Assembly (NCBI RefSeq): GCF_030272615.1
Contig: NC_081410.1
Location: 287,121,957-287,185,956, forward strand
DNA length: 64,000 nucleotides
Source of the DNA: Cryptomeria japonica
Lineage: Eukaryota; Streptophyta; Pinopsida; Cupressales; Cupressaceae
Direction of reading: 5' to 3'
Part shown: in pieces, positions 50,482-62,608 of the stretch
Numbering within the stretch: position 1 is the first letter of the stretch
How the letters are laid out: each line of letters opens with the position of its first letter
Translations under genes and position numbers: made by a program
Notes under the pieces: model-generated
What the model saw: the letters and a program-made list of their open reading frames with translations, nothing else
Database searches by the model: none
What the model was told of the DNA's origin: nothing

Positions 50482-53400
50482 ATGAGTTTTTCCACTATTA
50501 GTCCTACCTATCCTATCCCTGTTAGACAAAGCATTAGAATTAAGGCTTCCCAAGGTTTAATTACCGAGGAGATGGAGCCTAACTTGGGTGATTTGTTTAA
50601 TGAGGATCATGCTTCCCATCCTAATCATGTGCCTATTCACACCATTGATGGATCCCATGATGAAGAAGAAGCTTTAACTAGGGTTTTTTTAGATCACATT
50701 TCTACATTGGACAATCAATTTGATAGCTTTGATCAATGGATGTCCCAAGAGTACCCTAATAGTGAACCTCTTCCATTAATTGAAGGCCTTAAGCGCATGA
50801 TTCAAAGTGATAAGAATGGAATTGATATATTGTGTGGCATTGCACATATTGTTGATTCTAATGTCATGCCTATCAAGAGTTGTGCCAAAACCCTAGGTTA
50901 TTCACAACCTTCAATACAAGTCAATCCTTCAATTCCTTTGACTACTCCTATGACTAGTATTCCTACTTTCACATCCAACATCATGGCTACTTCAACTCAA
51001 AATGTCATTCCTACAACCATGGGTCATGGGGGCAATCCCTCTTCTTCATTTAATCCTCCATCTTTACCTATGTCTTCCATAAGTATTTCTACTATTCCTC
51101 AACCAATCAATGCGACACAAGGGGGAAATTTCTTAACAACTTTATTCCTCCTTTAAGTGTCCCTTTTCCTACCCAATCATCACCCATGCCTACTTACCAT
51201 AATGTCCCACCACCTTATTCTCAGTCCATGCCTTCTTTCAATAACATCACACCACCTTCCCAATCACCTATGTCTAACATCAATTCTTCTACCAAAGCGA
51301 CAATTAACATTTATTCTCGAACCGTGTCTTCCTTACAACAACAAATAGCTTCCATGAGTCAATCCAAGTTTAGTGTGCCCACCTTTGATATTGCAAGACC
51401 ACTTTCTCTTGATATTGTTAAAGTCAGGCCACCTAAACATGTTGAGATCCCTTCATTGGAACTCTATAATGAAAAAGGTGATCCTCTTACGCATGTCAAA
51501 ACATTTCAAACCTTGTGCACTGATTTTGCTTATGATCAAAGATTGCTTGCAAAATTGTTTACAAGAACACTAAGAGATAAGGCTTTTCAGTGGTATTGCT
51601 CTTTGCCTTCTTATTATATCGCTTCCTTTCAAAAATTGGCAAATGCTTTCATTCAACAATTTCAAAACAACATTGGCCCTAAGACCACTTTGACTAATTT
51701 AATGCATTGTAAACAAGGTATTAAAGAAAAAGTGACTGATTTCATTGGTAGATATAAGCATTTTTGTGCTCAAATTTTTTTTAATGTACCTAATAATGAT
51801 ATTCAAAGAATTTTCATTTCTAATTTAAAAAAAGATATTAGGGAAAAACTTCTTTTGTCTGAGTTTACTTCCTTTGTGCAATTGTGCGCAAAACTCCACA
51901 ATTATCAACTAGTTGTGAGTCAAATGGAGCAATCCACTCCTATGGCTCCAAGTGATAAGGGGGAGAGTGTTCAACAACCATTTGCAAAGTTCAAACCAAG
52001 AAAAAGTTTCATCAAGTTCAATGGTCCAATCAACAACAACCATGTGAATGCTACAACAAGAGTGCCTTCTATTTCTAAATTTTTCCAAAGAGAAAGACAG
52101 TTTACTTCCTTGAATGAATCTCTACATAGTATTATGTCTTAGTTGTTGCACAAAAATGTTATCAAACTTCTTCCTATAAAAAAAATGATCTTTCTAAACT
52201 TGCATCCCCCTGTTTTGATAACATTTTTTTTTTGGCCAATTCCATCGTCAACCTGGTCATGATACTGAGAAATGTTTTGTATTGAAGAATAAGATTCAAG
52301 ACTTGATTGATAATAATACTATATTTGTGGCAGGCGTGAATGATAAAGGGAATAAATCAATAGCTCCTCCTAATCAAAATCTTAAGATTTTCACTAATCC
52401 CTTGCCTTCTCATACCTCTGACGTTATTGAGATTTTGCCTAATTCTCTCTCTTCTAAAGAATTCACTTCTATGGCTCCAAACTTGGTTAATATGGTAGAA
52501 ACACAAGATACGCTTAAGGATCCTTGTATTACATTTGACCCTAGTGAGACCATTAGAGCACCCGATGGCCCTTTATACATAGTTGTGAAGGTTAAGGATA
52601 TCCCTTGTCGTGGTGCCCTGATTGATCCCTCTTGCATGGTTAATGTCATAACTAAAAAGTATCTTTTCACTTTACGATTGCATAAACCAATATATGATGC
52701 TTCTAATGTGGTTGTATAATTATTTGATGGCTTCTCTTGTTCTACCATTGGCTCTATCACTCTTCCTATTGAAGTTCATACTAAAGCCATGGATGTTGAC
52801 TTTGTTATCATACCTTCTTCTGAGCAATTCCGTGTGAAGTTGGGCTATGCTTGGCTATCTTCCATGAAGGCTATTGCTTCTCCAATCCACAAGTGTCTTA
52901 AATTTACTCACAATGGAGAAATCATAACCATGAACCATATCTTATTTCATCCATATGAAAGAAGCCCTGGTGTTCTTATTGATCTCTTTTGGCCTAAACA
53001 ATTTCAATCTCTTCCATCAAGGAGCAATGCTCTTTTTCAATATTATCAACAATGGAATAACGATATGATCTTATCCTTAATTCAACCTAGATCCCCAACA
53101 CTTGACATTCCTATTATTCTTCAAGATGAGGTTTTTCCCCTCATAGATAGAGCTAATCTCCCTCCTAAGGAAGATTGTCAACCTATACCTATGGATGTGA
53201 CTTTACCTTCTCTTCAAGAAAACAATAATATTCCTCCTAAGGTTAGACCTATACCTCCTCCTCATGATGGACTTGGTCTCCTTCCTACACCTAATATTCC
53301 TCCTTTCTATGGCACAATTCCACCTCTTTCCTCTTATCAAGAGAAGAGGCCTACTTCTCCTCTTGTTCAACCTAAAAGACCTCAATCTAAAACTTCAAAT

Positions 53401-53973
53401 ATCAAGAAGCGAAACGTTCCTACTTTTTCAAGTGTTCTTCCTCCTTCTCAGGCTTCCACTAAAACTCAATGGAATAGTTATGCACAGGAACGCTGATGAA
53501 GACATCGTGTTCGACCTCGTGAAGCTATCCCTCAAAATATTCAATCTCCTCAGACTCTAATAGTTGACATGATTCCTTTTTCTCCTAAGCAATATGTTCA
53601 ACCTACATCTCCAAATCATAAGTTGCATGAAACATGTGATGGTTTTACTCCTATTCATGTTCTTTCTCCTCTTTCTCTAAACTTTGATGAAGAAATGGGT
53701 GAAAATGTTATTCATAATGGCAATGCAACTCCTAATGCTTCTGATAGTGAGTATGAATATGTTGACGTGGACAAGCATTTATCGGATGAGTTTTCACAAA
53801 CCCTAATCCTAGCTCCTAGAATCGAACAAAGTGACTTACAAAATGAGCATTGTCCTTATTTGGATCTTGTGATAGCTCCATCTGTTGTACTTGATGTCGC
53901 TCCTCTAGCGTGTTGCTCGCCTTCCCTAAATAGTGATCAACAAGATCGGGAGGCAGATGTCATGCTAGATTAG
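50482..53973 (+). pseudogene. gag-protease polyprotein with long proline-rich tail
   Basis: Three large blocks (50482-51156, 51186-52142, 52282-53973) are joined across shifts and stops. Block 1 is an acidic, Ser/Pro/Thr-rich N-terminus. Block 2 is retrotransposon gag: PPKHVEIPSLELYNEKGDPL, LRDKAFQWYCSLP, FQQFQNNIG-like and DFIGRYKHFCAQI. A shifted knuckle-like remnant, RQPGHDTEKCF, follows near 52250. Block 3 is protease-like: DGPLYIVVKVKDIPC, GALIDPSCMVNVIT (active-site loop), DVDFVIIPS, KLGYAWL. It is followed by 230 residues rich in P-P-I-P and ending YEYVDVDKHLSDEF. RT should follow but does not. The tail after protease has no recognised domain. Confidence 0.8.
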
Positions 53974-54719
53974 TAGTATTAGCACTGCAAATCTTTCTCC
54001 CTCTCCTTTCTTTCTCTTTTGTGACCATTCTTCTATCTCTATCCTTGTTCTTCTATTTGTTCCCTTAATGTCTACTTGGGGATGATGCAAAGCATTGAGA
54101 TCTTTTTGTGGTCTCTTTCATGTTGACTCAAAAGACATCCTTTGTTCCCTTTCTTCTAAGGTAGTTTCCTTCTTTGGGGAATGACGATTATTATATGCAT
54201 ATACATACATGATATACATGAGTTATCATACAACATACTAACCTTGAGGAAAGTGACACTACCTTGTATTTTGTGTCCATTATCCTTGGGTTTATTCCTC
54301 AATTGGGGGTTAAATCCTTGCTATCCCCTTTCTTCTCTCTCTCTTGGGTGTATCCTACCTTAAAGCAATCGCTCTTGATAAGGTGCGCACGATCGCTTTA
54401 ATGTGGGGGCATACCCTCCACTCATATTTTTCTTCTTGTGATACTTAGAATTACTTAGTGAACTTTGTTTTGCTTTGTAATCTTTGGTATCCTAGCTTTC
54501 ATGACTCACAGTGAAGGAACCTTTGCTACTTGCAGTCATGGTTCTCTCCTTATCGATCTTCCCTTTTACTTTGTCAATCGAAGTCGTAAGATCCTAAGTC
54601 CACTGGGGGCTTGGCGCATCTTGCCTCCTTGACGTGGTAAAAGTCTTTCAATCTTGTTTCCTTGTACTTTACCAATAGTATTGGTGTACGCTTATACTCC
54701 TGCTAAAGTGGGGGCTAAA
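53974..54719 (+). other. 3' untranslated zone with polypurine tracts
   Basis: gtgggggc-type purine tracts occur at about 54402 and 54604 (ctgggggc) and directly before the 3' LTR at 54708 (aaagtgggggctaaa). Only the last one fits the LTR edge. Confidence 0.65.
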
Positions 54720-55495
54720 TGTAGTATCAAAAAATTGCAACCCTAGCAATTTTTTGACTGCATTAGGGTCCTCACGCACGCGAGTTCAAATCCTCTAGCC
54801 TGATCAGAGACTAGAGATTGCTCAGCCCTCAAAAACAGTTTCTTCCTTGGCCTCTGCATCACCCCCTCCCCACTTTGCCTTGGAGAAAGGGGTAGGATAG
54901 GGGCGTGGTGCCACTGTCCCCCCTTGGACAGGGACGTGTCACCCTTGTCCTCCCAAGACAAGGATGTGGCACCACTGTCCCTACCCTATTTTGGGGCAGG
55001 ACCCTTCCTAGGGTTGCATTGTTGGTTGTGCATCGGGCGGGAAACTCCCTTGATATCGGCCCGTGACAAAAATCAAATCCACTAGTTCATGTATTTAAGG
55101 GGAATCCATCCTCTCATTTGCATAAGTTGGATAGGTCTAAGTTGGAAAAATTCAAGTTGCATGAGCGATCAAGCATTCAAGAGCATTCAAGCATTCTTTT
55201 CCAGCATTGAGCATTCTCAAGTCTCCCTCAAGGCTAGGTGTTGCATTCAAGTCAAGGATTCAACCATTGAAGAGGAGATTGATTCCAACTTACAATTCCA
55301 CACAAGCATTTCTATCAACATTTCTACTACAACCTCCTTGAGGTTATTTGCAATTCAGTCTTTCATTTACATCTACTTGCAAGTACTTTCTTTCATTACT
55401 TGGTTAATTCTAAAACTGGGGTTTGACCTAAAGGCAAACCCCCAATCCCAACCCATTTTCCTCTCTTTTCTATGTGTAGGTTGCAGGTGCGCAAC
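54720..55495 (+). repeat. 3' LTR, truncated
   Basis: Starts TGTAGTATCAAAAAATTGC and follows the 5' LTR to gtgcgcaac, then stops matching. Confidence 0.88.
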
Positions 55496-55665
55496 AACTT
55501 TGAAGATAGGATAGACACTCTATCTCCCACCTCTAAGTAGTTTCCAATTTCTAGCACTCCTAAAGAAAATACTTCCACACCCAAACAGAACTACAAAAAT
55601 GTAGATGGAAATATAATTAAAACTCCTTTCTTCACACATTCTTACTTCGTACAAACTAACTAACA
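55496..55665. repeat. 170-bp direct repeat, copy A
   Basis: About 95% identical by eye to 57703-57874, sharing ggatagacactctatctccc, gtagatggaaatataattaa and ttcttcacacattcttactt. Confidence 0.88.
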
Positions 55666-56074
55666 AGCTGAACACCTAACTTGCTCCTACCATTGTATCA
55701 CATTACTTCTATCTCCCAACCGTATCTCTCATGCCTTAAACTGCAAATTTTGGAAATCTGGCCACCACAATTCATCATTAGCTTCATTTAATGAAATTTC
55801 CCATTTTGATAAGGTGTTCGCCACCTTATTTTCTGTAGATGCTTAAATTAATTAATTAATTATATTTTATAATTATAATTTTGTATAATTTTTTTGAAAT
55901 CATTCTATCTTTTAATAATTTTTAAAAATCATAATTTCCTTTTTCAATCATTTTAATCTATACAATATAATTTTATAACAGTTAATCATAAATTTAAATA
56001 CTTTTCATTTAGTCATTAAAAAAATATCTATTTTCACTCTATTGTTTATATTATATAGTTTTATGACTATTAAC
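55666..56074. other. AT-rich region, no gene
   Basis: Nothing recognised; target sequence of the LINE at 56092. Confidence 0.45.
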
Positions 56075-56091
56075 AGTTACATAAATATAAT

Positions 56092-56746
56092 GACAGTTCC
56101 TGGCTTCGTGAAGTTGGTTTGAGGTTTATGAATCCAATTTTACTAGGGGGTGTTGTGTTTATGTGTGTTCAATGTCATTCAACAATCCGTGTTTACAGAT
56201 GCCTCTTTATCGAAAGACTATTTACTTATGTTTTTTAGCTCTACACATTGTTTCTTCTTCTAGATAATCTCTATGTATCATGGGTGCCTCTTATGTATGA
56301 TTTATTTAGATTATTATATTGTCTGACTAATATTTGGTCTCAAGATCTTGGTAGGTGATGGTCATGTTGCAGGATCTATTATGTTGAGGCTGGCACAGTT
56401 GCTCAGGTTGGATCTCTGGGGTCTCATTTTATCCATTTTCGGCCTCTATCTTTAGGATCGACTACAGTTGTTTCCCCTTCTTTCAATTGAATGTATTTAC
56501 GTGGTTTTATCATGCTATTGTGATAGAGCATTGTTCAAAAGCATCCTTATTGGGCTTGTATATTGATATGGCTTGGCATATAGCCAAGTAATCTTACTTG
56601 TATAGATTTGATTTTTCACGAGATACGATCGAAGGTTTTCCTCCTGGTTCTTTCATGTCAGTATGTTCACATGAACTAGGCTTTTGTAAACTTTTTTGAG
56701 TAATAAATTATTCGATTACGACCCATTATCTATCCAAAAAAAAAAT
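56092..56746 (+). mobile_element. 5'-truncated LINE tail
   Basis: 655 bp of 3' UTR-like sequence ending gagtaataaattattcg, acgacccattatctatcc and A10. Flanked by 17-bp direct repeats differing at one base (agttacataaatataat at 56075-56091, agtaacataaatataat at 56747-56763). No coding left. Confidence 0.85.
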
Positions 56747-57429
56747 AGTAACATAAATATAATTAAAAATATCTAATTTTAAACTAATAATTAATAATCA
56801 AGTTTAAAATTAATTTTATTATTATAAATTCTTTTATCAATAGAGATATATTTATATTATATTATTTATCAAAAATCAATATATATCTTCAAATCCAGTT
56901 CCAACTACACTATCAAAACCTTCCATTTTACCCATTTACCATACTAAACTACTATCTATTAGACAAACACCACCTTGCTAATATCACCCACTAACCTAGA
57001 ATTAAGAGAGTCTTATAGTATAATGTGAACATTACAATTCGTTATGAAGTCCAACAAATTTCAAACTAAAAACCTAATAAATTGAAAATTCAAACCTTAT
57101 CTAGTTGTGAAACCCAAGAATCTTCCTTCGTAAATTTGGTCTTCTTGCCCTTCTTCTTTGGGCCTCCTTCTTCCTTATCTCATATCACCTTATCCCTCTC
57201 CTGAATATATTCAAGTTGATAAACCTAACACCGATTTTCACCTCATATTTTTTGTCATCTTTATTATCTTCAAAGATCCATATCATAAATGGCCAAAGAG
57301 GAGAGGAAAACCTACAGCCTGCACCCATGTGCATGCTCAAGCTATAAAGCCTTTGTATAGTTTTGCCGTAGCTACGAATGCTCTGAAACCCAAACACCAA
57401 TCCATTTTTACATGAGAGTCCATCACTCA

Positions 57430-57666
57430 CTAAGTTTCCTCTTTCGTTCCTAGCTCCAGACACCAAGCGAGCATCGTGGACATGCTATCCACATTAGAGT
57501 GATATTTCTGCTTTGCCTTCATAAAATCATCTCCCAAAAGAATTCTTATGTATTGAACAAACATAGGGTCCTCATATTTGAAATAATTCTTTAAGTGCAA
57601 ATCAGTGATCACCCCCATGAAGGAGATTTGTCTTATCCTTGATCTGAGATTGAAAGTGGCCTCCAT
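57430..57666 (-). CDS. Unassigned open frame, 78 codons
   Basis: Starts MEATFNLRSRIRQISFMGV, contains HLKNYFKYEDPMFVQYIRIL and ends LELGTKEET. Amino-acid composition looks protein-like and it begins near the edge of repeat copy B. Beyond the stop the same region stays coding-like with further stops. I do not recognise it. It could be a decayed exon or the gag start of a small element. Confidence 0.3.
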   Translation of the reverse strand: MEATFNLRSRIRQISFMGVITDLHLKNYFKYEDPMFVQYIRILLGDDFMKAKQKYHSNVDSMSTMLAWCLELGTKEET

Positions 57667-57702
57667 TTTTCCTACTATAAAAGCAACCCAAGCTACAACA
57701 AA

Positions 57703-57874
57703 GCAACTTTGAAGAGAGGATAGACACTCTATCTCCCACCTCTATGTAGTTTCCAATTTCTAGCACTCCTGAAGAAAATACTTCCACAACCAAACAAAAC
57801 TACAAAAATGTAGATGGAAATATAATTAAAACTCCTTTCTTCACACATTCTTACTTCGCACAAATTAACTAACA
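57703..57874. repeat. 170-bp direct repeat, copy B
   Basis: Partner of copy A. Read on the minus strand, both copies start TGTTAGTTA.. and could end in CA, as a short LTR would, but no primer site was found beside them. Confidence 0.85.
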
Positions 57875-58636
57875 TAATGCTCAAGGATGACAAATCCTTA
57901 AGTGATCCTCAATCTAATTAAAGCATGAGATGGGTAGAACACACAATAACAAACATGAATTGAAAGGTATTATGATATTCAACAAATTATAACAAGTTGT
58001 TGGTGAGTTTGAACACAAAACTAACATTAAAGATAGTTACAAGTGTGATCAATGCCTTACTGCATTGGGTACCTGAATTTAGAAGATGTAAAATAAAAAT
58101 ATGACATAATTTTATCTAATAGCATAGGACCTAAGATAATATTGTCTTACAATATATCTCATCTACAATCCCACCCAAATTACTTATCAAAATCCCTGCA
58201 TAAACCCTACCAATCTGCAATTCCACTCAAGCATTTAATCGACCCCTTAGATCGAAGCATGAACAGAAAATACATACACCACAACAATGCAATGAATGAA
58301 AAAACCCTTGATTCTACTCATTCAAAATATGATAGAATTATAGACTGGAGAAATGGATTTAAAATATATTTTATAGACTTGAACAACTATCGTCTGTCAC
58401 AAAACAATTTACATATAACTCCTTCAAGAACCTGCACAAATCTTGACACTAAATGCTTTTCATTGCTTTGTAAATGACTTTACAGATTGCTCATTTCATC
58501 TAGACTCACTACTGGAACCAGAAAAGGAACCCTAAATGAACCAAAATCCGAACCCTGTCTCATGGCCTTGAAATCCCTTTTATGGAAAGAAGGGAGAAAA
58601 CAAGCTACGTGCTAGAGGACACACTTGTCATCAAGA
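57875..58636. other. No gene recognised
   Basis: Includes a 111-codon plus-strand frame (58142-58477) without domain or periodicity. Probably non-coding. Confidence 0.4.
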
Positions 58637-60924
58637 TGTTGGCATTGAGTTGTCATTAATGTCAACCAGTATAGAAGGGCTACTAGTATAAGAGATGTAT
58701 GGGCAACAGTGTCATGGATGCATAAAGGATGTGATATCTTTGATATCACCTTGTGTTGCAGATCACTGGTAAGGAAAGAATGTCAACTGGTAAGAGTTGT
58801 GTTGACAATGAGTAGTTGCCAACCGACAAGATTATGACCAGTGTACAAGCATGATGAGCGAGGTGCTTGAGCTGTTGTTTTTTATGAAGAGGTGGAATGT
58901 TACCATAATCACATAAACACAAGAGGAGAAGAATGTACAGGTCACCGGTATACTGTGTGGATGCAGAACAACGGGACTCCCACTAGATAGAGATGTAGTC
59001 ACCATGTGTAGAGATGACTAACAATGAATGTGCCCACACCATATCACATGTTCTTGTTTGAAGATATGTTGCACAAACAAGGAAGCCACATGAGTGCATT
59101 GAAGGATGTAGATGTCAAGGATCCACTACCACCGGTAAGGGGACCTTATCTCCTATTATGCATGGAATGCATCACTGTCCTTCGAGATAAGACAAGAGGT
59201 AAAGGCAGGTGTTTCAAGGCTCACACCTGATCTACTGGTGAATCAAAGGAATGCTCGAAGTTCATGAAATCAGGGATATGCACTGGATCGACAGAGAAGG
59301 CATGTTGAGCTGCCGGGATAGATGAACTGTGATGGGTTTGTCACTTTCAGAAATCGGTTGAGATGTGGTATGTGCTGATGAAGAAGAAGGCAAGGCTGAG
59401 TAGCTAGAGACAAAGGACAATGGCCAGAGTGAAGATGGTGTCAATTGAAGGTTGATGACATGGTGTTTACCGATAAGTATGTCCACCGGTAATGCTGACA
59501 AAATGCAGATGCAGAAGGCTCCCATTTGATGAAGGTGATCATGAGGTAGGTTGGCATATGTGCTAACCAATTTTGGTGCTTCACTGGAAGAGAAGTAGAG
59601 TGCAAGTTTGAAGGTAGACCAGTTGGGGTATAACCGATAGGGTCTGTGAACCGGTAGATGAACTCGGTTGTGTGGTTGGCCAATGATCTTCTCTGGACTG
59701 ACATAGAAGACTTAGCAAAGGTGAATTTAGACAAAGGGGCCACATGGAGGTGATGCGACATGCATGCATAGGTCGGTGTGATGTGTCGATGAGGTCGTTG
59801 ACGACTCATCCAACATTTATGACGACTGCGAGGCTCGAGGAAGAAAAGCAGAGGATTGCGGCTTGAGATGAAGGAAACAACAAAGATTTAGAAAAGACTG
59901 ATCTTGCATATTGAAGATGGTGAAGGAAACCACATCACACGTGATTGATCAGACAAAAGGCCGAAAAACATGCTACAAATGGCTAAAGAGAGAAGACGTG
60001 TTTCGCAGCGTAGATAGATGGGCAATTCTCATTAATTGAGTGTTGAACATCGATCAAGGACATGATACCAGATTGGATTTGATATGTCACGGTGATCAGA
60101 GGTTAGATCAGATTTAGATTCAGTGTATGGTGGAAACCCTAACCGTACCAATGTTCAAACTCATGTCTTGACGGGAAAATCTAGATATATGTATGCGAGC
60201 CAAAGATATTGATTGTACTGCTGATTGAGAGAGTGTTGTTGCATGTGAGAAGAAATCGGTCAAGTACTCAATGGGTATCAGAAGAGAGACAATGTGAGAG
60301 AGATTAGGGTTGAAGAGTTCAACCAACAACAGTGAGGTAACCGCTGGTGACCAAACTGGCAGTGAAGGGTTGCATAAGAGTGCAAAGTAGGCAAGCGGAG
60401 AACCAACAAAAGATAGTACCGACAGAGAGCAATAGAGCAGTTGAGAGAAGAGAGAACTGACAAGGAGTAGAATCGGTAAACAAAGAACCCACAGTGAACT
60501 ATTTAGAAGATCTAGTAGAGAGATTTGAAGAAGAGTTACAAAATCCATTTGTAACAAGAAGATAACTTTGGTATCAAAATATGTCTTTGTAATCACTGAG
60601 TTGTAGCTCGGTGCAGGGGATGTAGCTCCTTGGGTTGGTGCCCTAAACATTGTAATAAGAGATTCATTGTGAGACTGGATTAGAGTAGTAGTCTCCAACA
60701 ACATTTCTCACTGAGGTTTTTTCCATCTTGGGTTTTCCTTATATATGCTGGTGTTATGTGATGTCCCTTTATTTGTGAATGCATTTGAGATTAGTCTCCC
60801 CTCTAACCAGTAAGTCTGGATTGAGTTAGATCTGATAACCAGTATACACACATAGGATAGTTAAAGGGAAAAAGATTGAAAACCACTGATTTAGCCCCCT
60901 CTCAATGGTGCATTGTGTCTAACA
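58637..60924 (+). repeat. 5' LTR, about 2.3 kb
   Basis: Starts TGTTGGCATTGAGTTG and ends attgtgtctaaca. It contains many accggt and ccggta words. Long open frames on its minus strand (such as 60120-60704) are hydrophobic antisense readings, not genes. Confidence 0.7.
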
Positions 60925-60926
60925 AT

Positions 60927-60939
60927 TGGTATCAGAGCC
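60927..60939 (+). other. Primer-binding site
   Basis: Perfect tggtatcagagcc two bases after the LTR end. Confidence 0.92.
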
Positions 60940-60970
60940 TTAGGTTCCCGGTTAATAAGCTTTCTCTAGC

Positions 60971-62029
60971 TTGGGTAGAATCTGGATTAAGGACACAAAT
61001 ATTTGTTTAGTGTCAATCCCTCCTCCAATTTTTGATAGTTCAAACTATTCTATTTGGAGTTGTAGAATGGAATTCTACCTATCCTATCTAGGGTTTGATG
61101 TGTGGATGTTTGTTGTAAATGGTTGTCTTAGTAAAGTCAGTTCTCCCACTGATTCTGATACAGAAAGAAGAAACCATTGCAATGAAGCTGCAATGAAGGC
61201 TATACTTTGTGGGTTATCAGATGATGTCTCCTCGCAGGTGGACAGATGTAGATCGACAAAAATCTTATGGGACAGATTGAAGAAGCTCTATGGAAATGAT
61301 CCCACTACCACAAAATCGACTTGTGATGATAGGATGAGAAATGTAACTCATGCATCTGCAGATGATGAAGGCAGATCTGTGAGCAGCCACAACAATGATG
61401 AAGAAGGAACCCATCTCTTCATGGCTCAAGAATTTGAAGATAAGAGGCACACATCTGAGAATGATCATGCAGATCACTCCTACAGGAAATATGTGTTTGG
61501 CAGTGATAGTGAAGGTGAAGAAGAAGAGGAAGTAGAAGTTGATCTTGAAGGTGAGCTTGTAAATGCACTTGAAGAACTCAGAAGAGTCGGAAATGAATAC
61601 AATCTATTCAAGAATGCTACTATTATGGAGCAGAACTGGTTGATTGGATGCCTTAAAGAGTCTAAGAAGTGTGTCTTAGAGTTAAAGACTCAACAGGTAA
61701 GCACTAAGGAGTGTCGGTGTAATGATCTAGCATCTGAGCTAGAAGTAAAAGATAAAGAATATCATAAGCTATTTGGAGAAATGGAGATTCTTCGAAAAGA
61801 CCTTGAGAAATGTCAAGATGATCTTAAGGTAAGAATCTGGTTTGATGGCAACAATGATGCGTTGGATAAGATGCTAAAGAAACATAAGTATGTCAAGGAG
61901 ATCGAAGGTTTAGGTAGTGGTGCAGGTGAATGCTCCATCAACAAAAATGTCCCCCATAATGACATTATGTTTGTCTCATCAAATAGAGAGAACAAGGGAC
62001 AAACCTTCAAAGTTAGAGATACTCCCTGA
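60971..62029 (+). CDS. Copia gag (SIRE-like), capsid and coiled coil
   Basis: 352 codons open. The N-terminal part is the gag-polypeptide type: PPPIFDSSNYSIWSCRMEFY, AMKAILCGLSDDV, ILWDRLKKLYG. After residue ~115 an expected segment seems missing, and an acidic stretch (EGEEEEEVEVDLEGE) begins. A heptad-rich helical region follows (ALEELRRVGNEYNLF, ELEVKDKEYHKLFGEMEIL), a probable coiled coil. It lies 46 bp after the primer site. It would form the particle shell. It ends before the zinc knuckles, which lie in other frames, so the full protein is broken. Confidence 0.75.
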   Translation: MGRIWIKDTNICLVSIPPPIFDSSNYSIWSCRMEFYLSYLGFDVWMFVVNGCLSKVSSPTDSDTERRNHCNEAAMKAILCGLSDDVSSQVDRCRSTKILWDRLKKLYGNDPTTTKSTCDDRMRNVTHASADDEGRSVSSHNNDEEGTHLFMAQEFEDKRHTSENDHADHSYRKYVFGSDSEGEEEEEVEVDLEGELVNALEELRRVGNEYNLFKNATIMEQNWLIGCLKESKKCVLELKTQQVSTKECRCNDLASELEVKDKEYHKLFGEMEILRKDLEKCQDDLKVRIWFDGNNDALDKMLKKHKYVKEIEGLGSGAGECSINKNVPHNDIMFVSSNRENKGQTFKVRDTP

Positions 62030-62388
62030 AAGAAGGTCGATCTAACCACAACCGGTGAAGACATGTAGACAAGAATGAAGATCAGTGCTGCAAGAAGGAT
62101 GAACAAAGCAAATCCTAAAGGGAAAGGGAAGATGGGAGAAGACAGCTTCACCGGATGTAGGAACATGAGAAGACAACAAAGAGGACCTCCTACCAGTAGA
62201 GGACAAAGAAATGCTATCGCCCACATGTCAAGACAAGAGTGGAAGATGAAAGGACCAGATGGAGGAAATGCAAAGAATGGACAACCCAGGATCCATCCTA
62301 AGAGAAGGAGAAATGGAGATGCCAGACCGGTAAGATCTCCTCATGCATGGTAGAATAAATTTGTAAGTCATATACCATCCTTTACTGG

Positions 62389-62608
62389 TTATTGCTTTGC
62401 ATGTAATGGCAATGGCCACAGGGCAGAAGAATGTAGAAAGGGATCTAGAAGGAACAATCTAGCATCTCATAAATATCATGCAAATGAGAAAAATGTATCA
62501 AGGAGTAGATACATGCATACCCCCTATCCCGATTATGCAAATAATGTTTGTTACAACTGCAATGGAATTGGCCATAGAAGCTATGAATGTAGGAAGAAGG
62601 ACTTGTAG
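62389..62608 (+). pseudogene. Twin CCHC zinc knuckles of gag
   Basis: YCFACNGNGHRAEECRK (62389-62439) and CYNCNGIGHRSYECRKK (from about 62548) both have the C-x2-C-x4-H-x4-C spacing that binds zinc and packages RNA. A stop follows the second one. Frame differs from the capsid part. Confidence 0.85.

Larger units (their letters stand above)
48141..55495 (+). mobile_element. Second gag-protease-only LTR element
   Basis: 5' LTR 48141-49384, a candidate primer site, a gag-protease reading 50482-53973, an untranslated zone, a polypurine tract and a truncated 3' LTR 54720-55495. No RT, RNase H or integrase motif is present in the 5.3-kb internal region. The 3' LTR breaks off after about 776 of 1,244 bp and joins a 170-bp repeat. 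It lies upstream of the host gene. Confidence 0.85.

Noticed and set aside
60120-60704. 194-codon minus open frame
   Set aside because: Antisense reading of a long LTR; hydrophobic low-complexity composition and no homology recognised.
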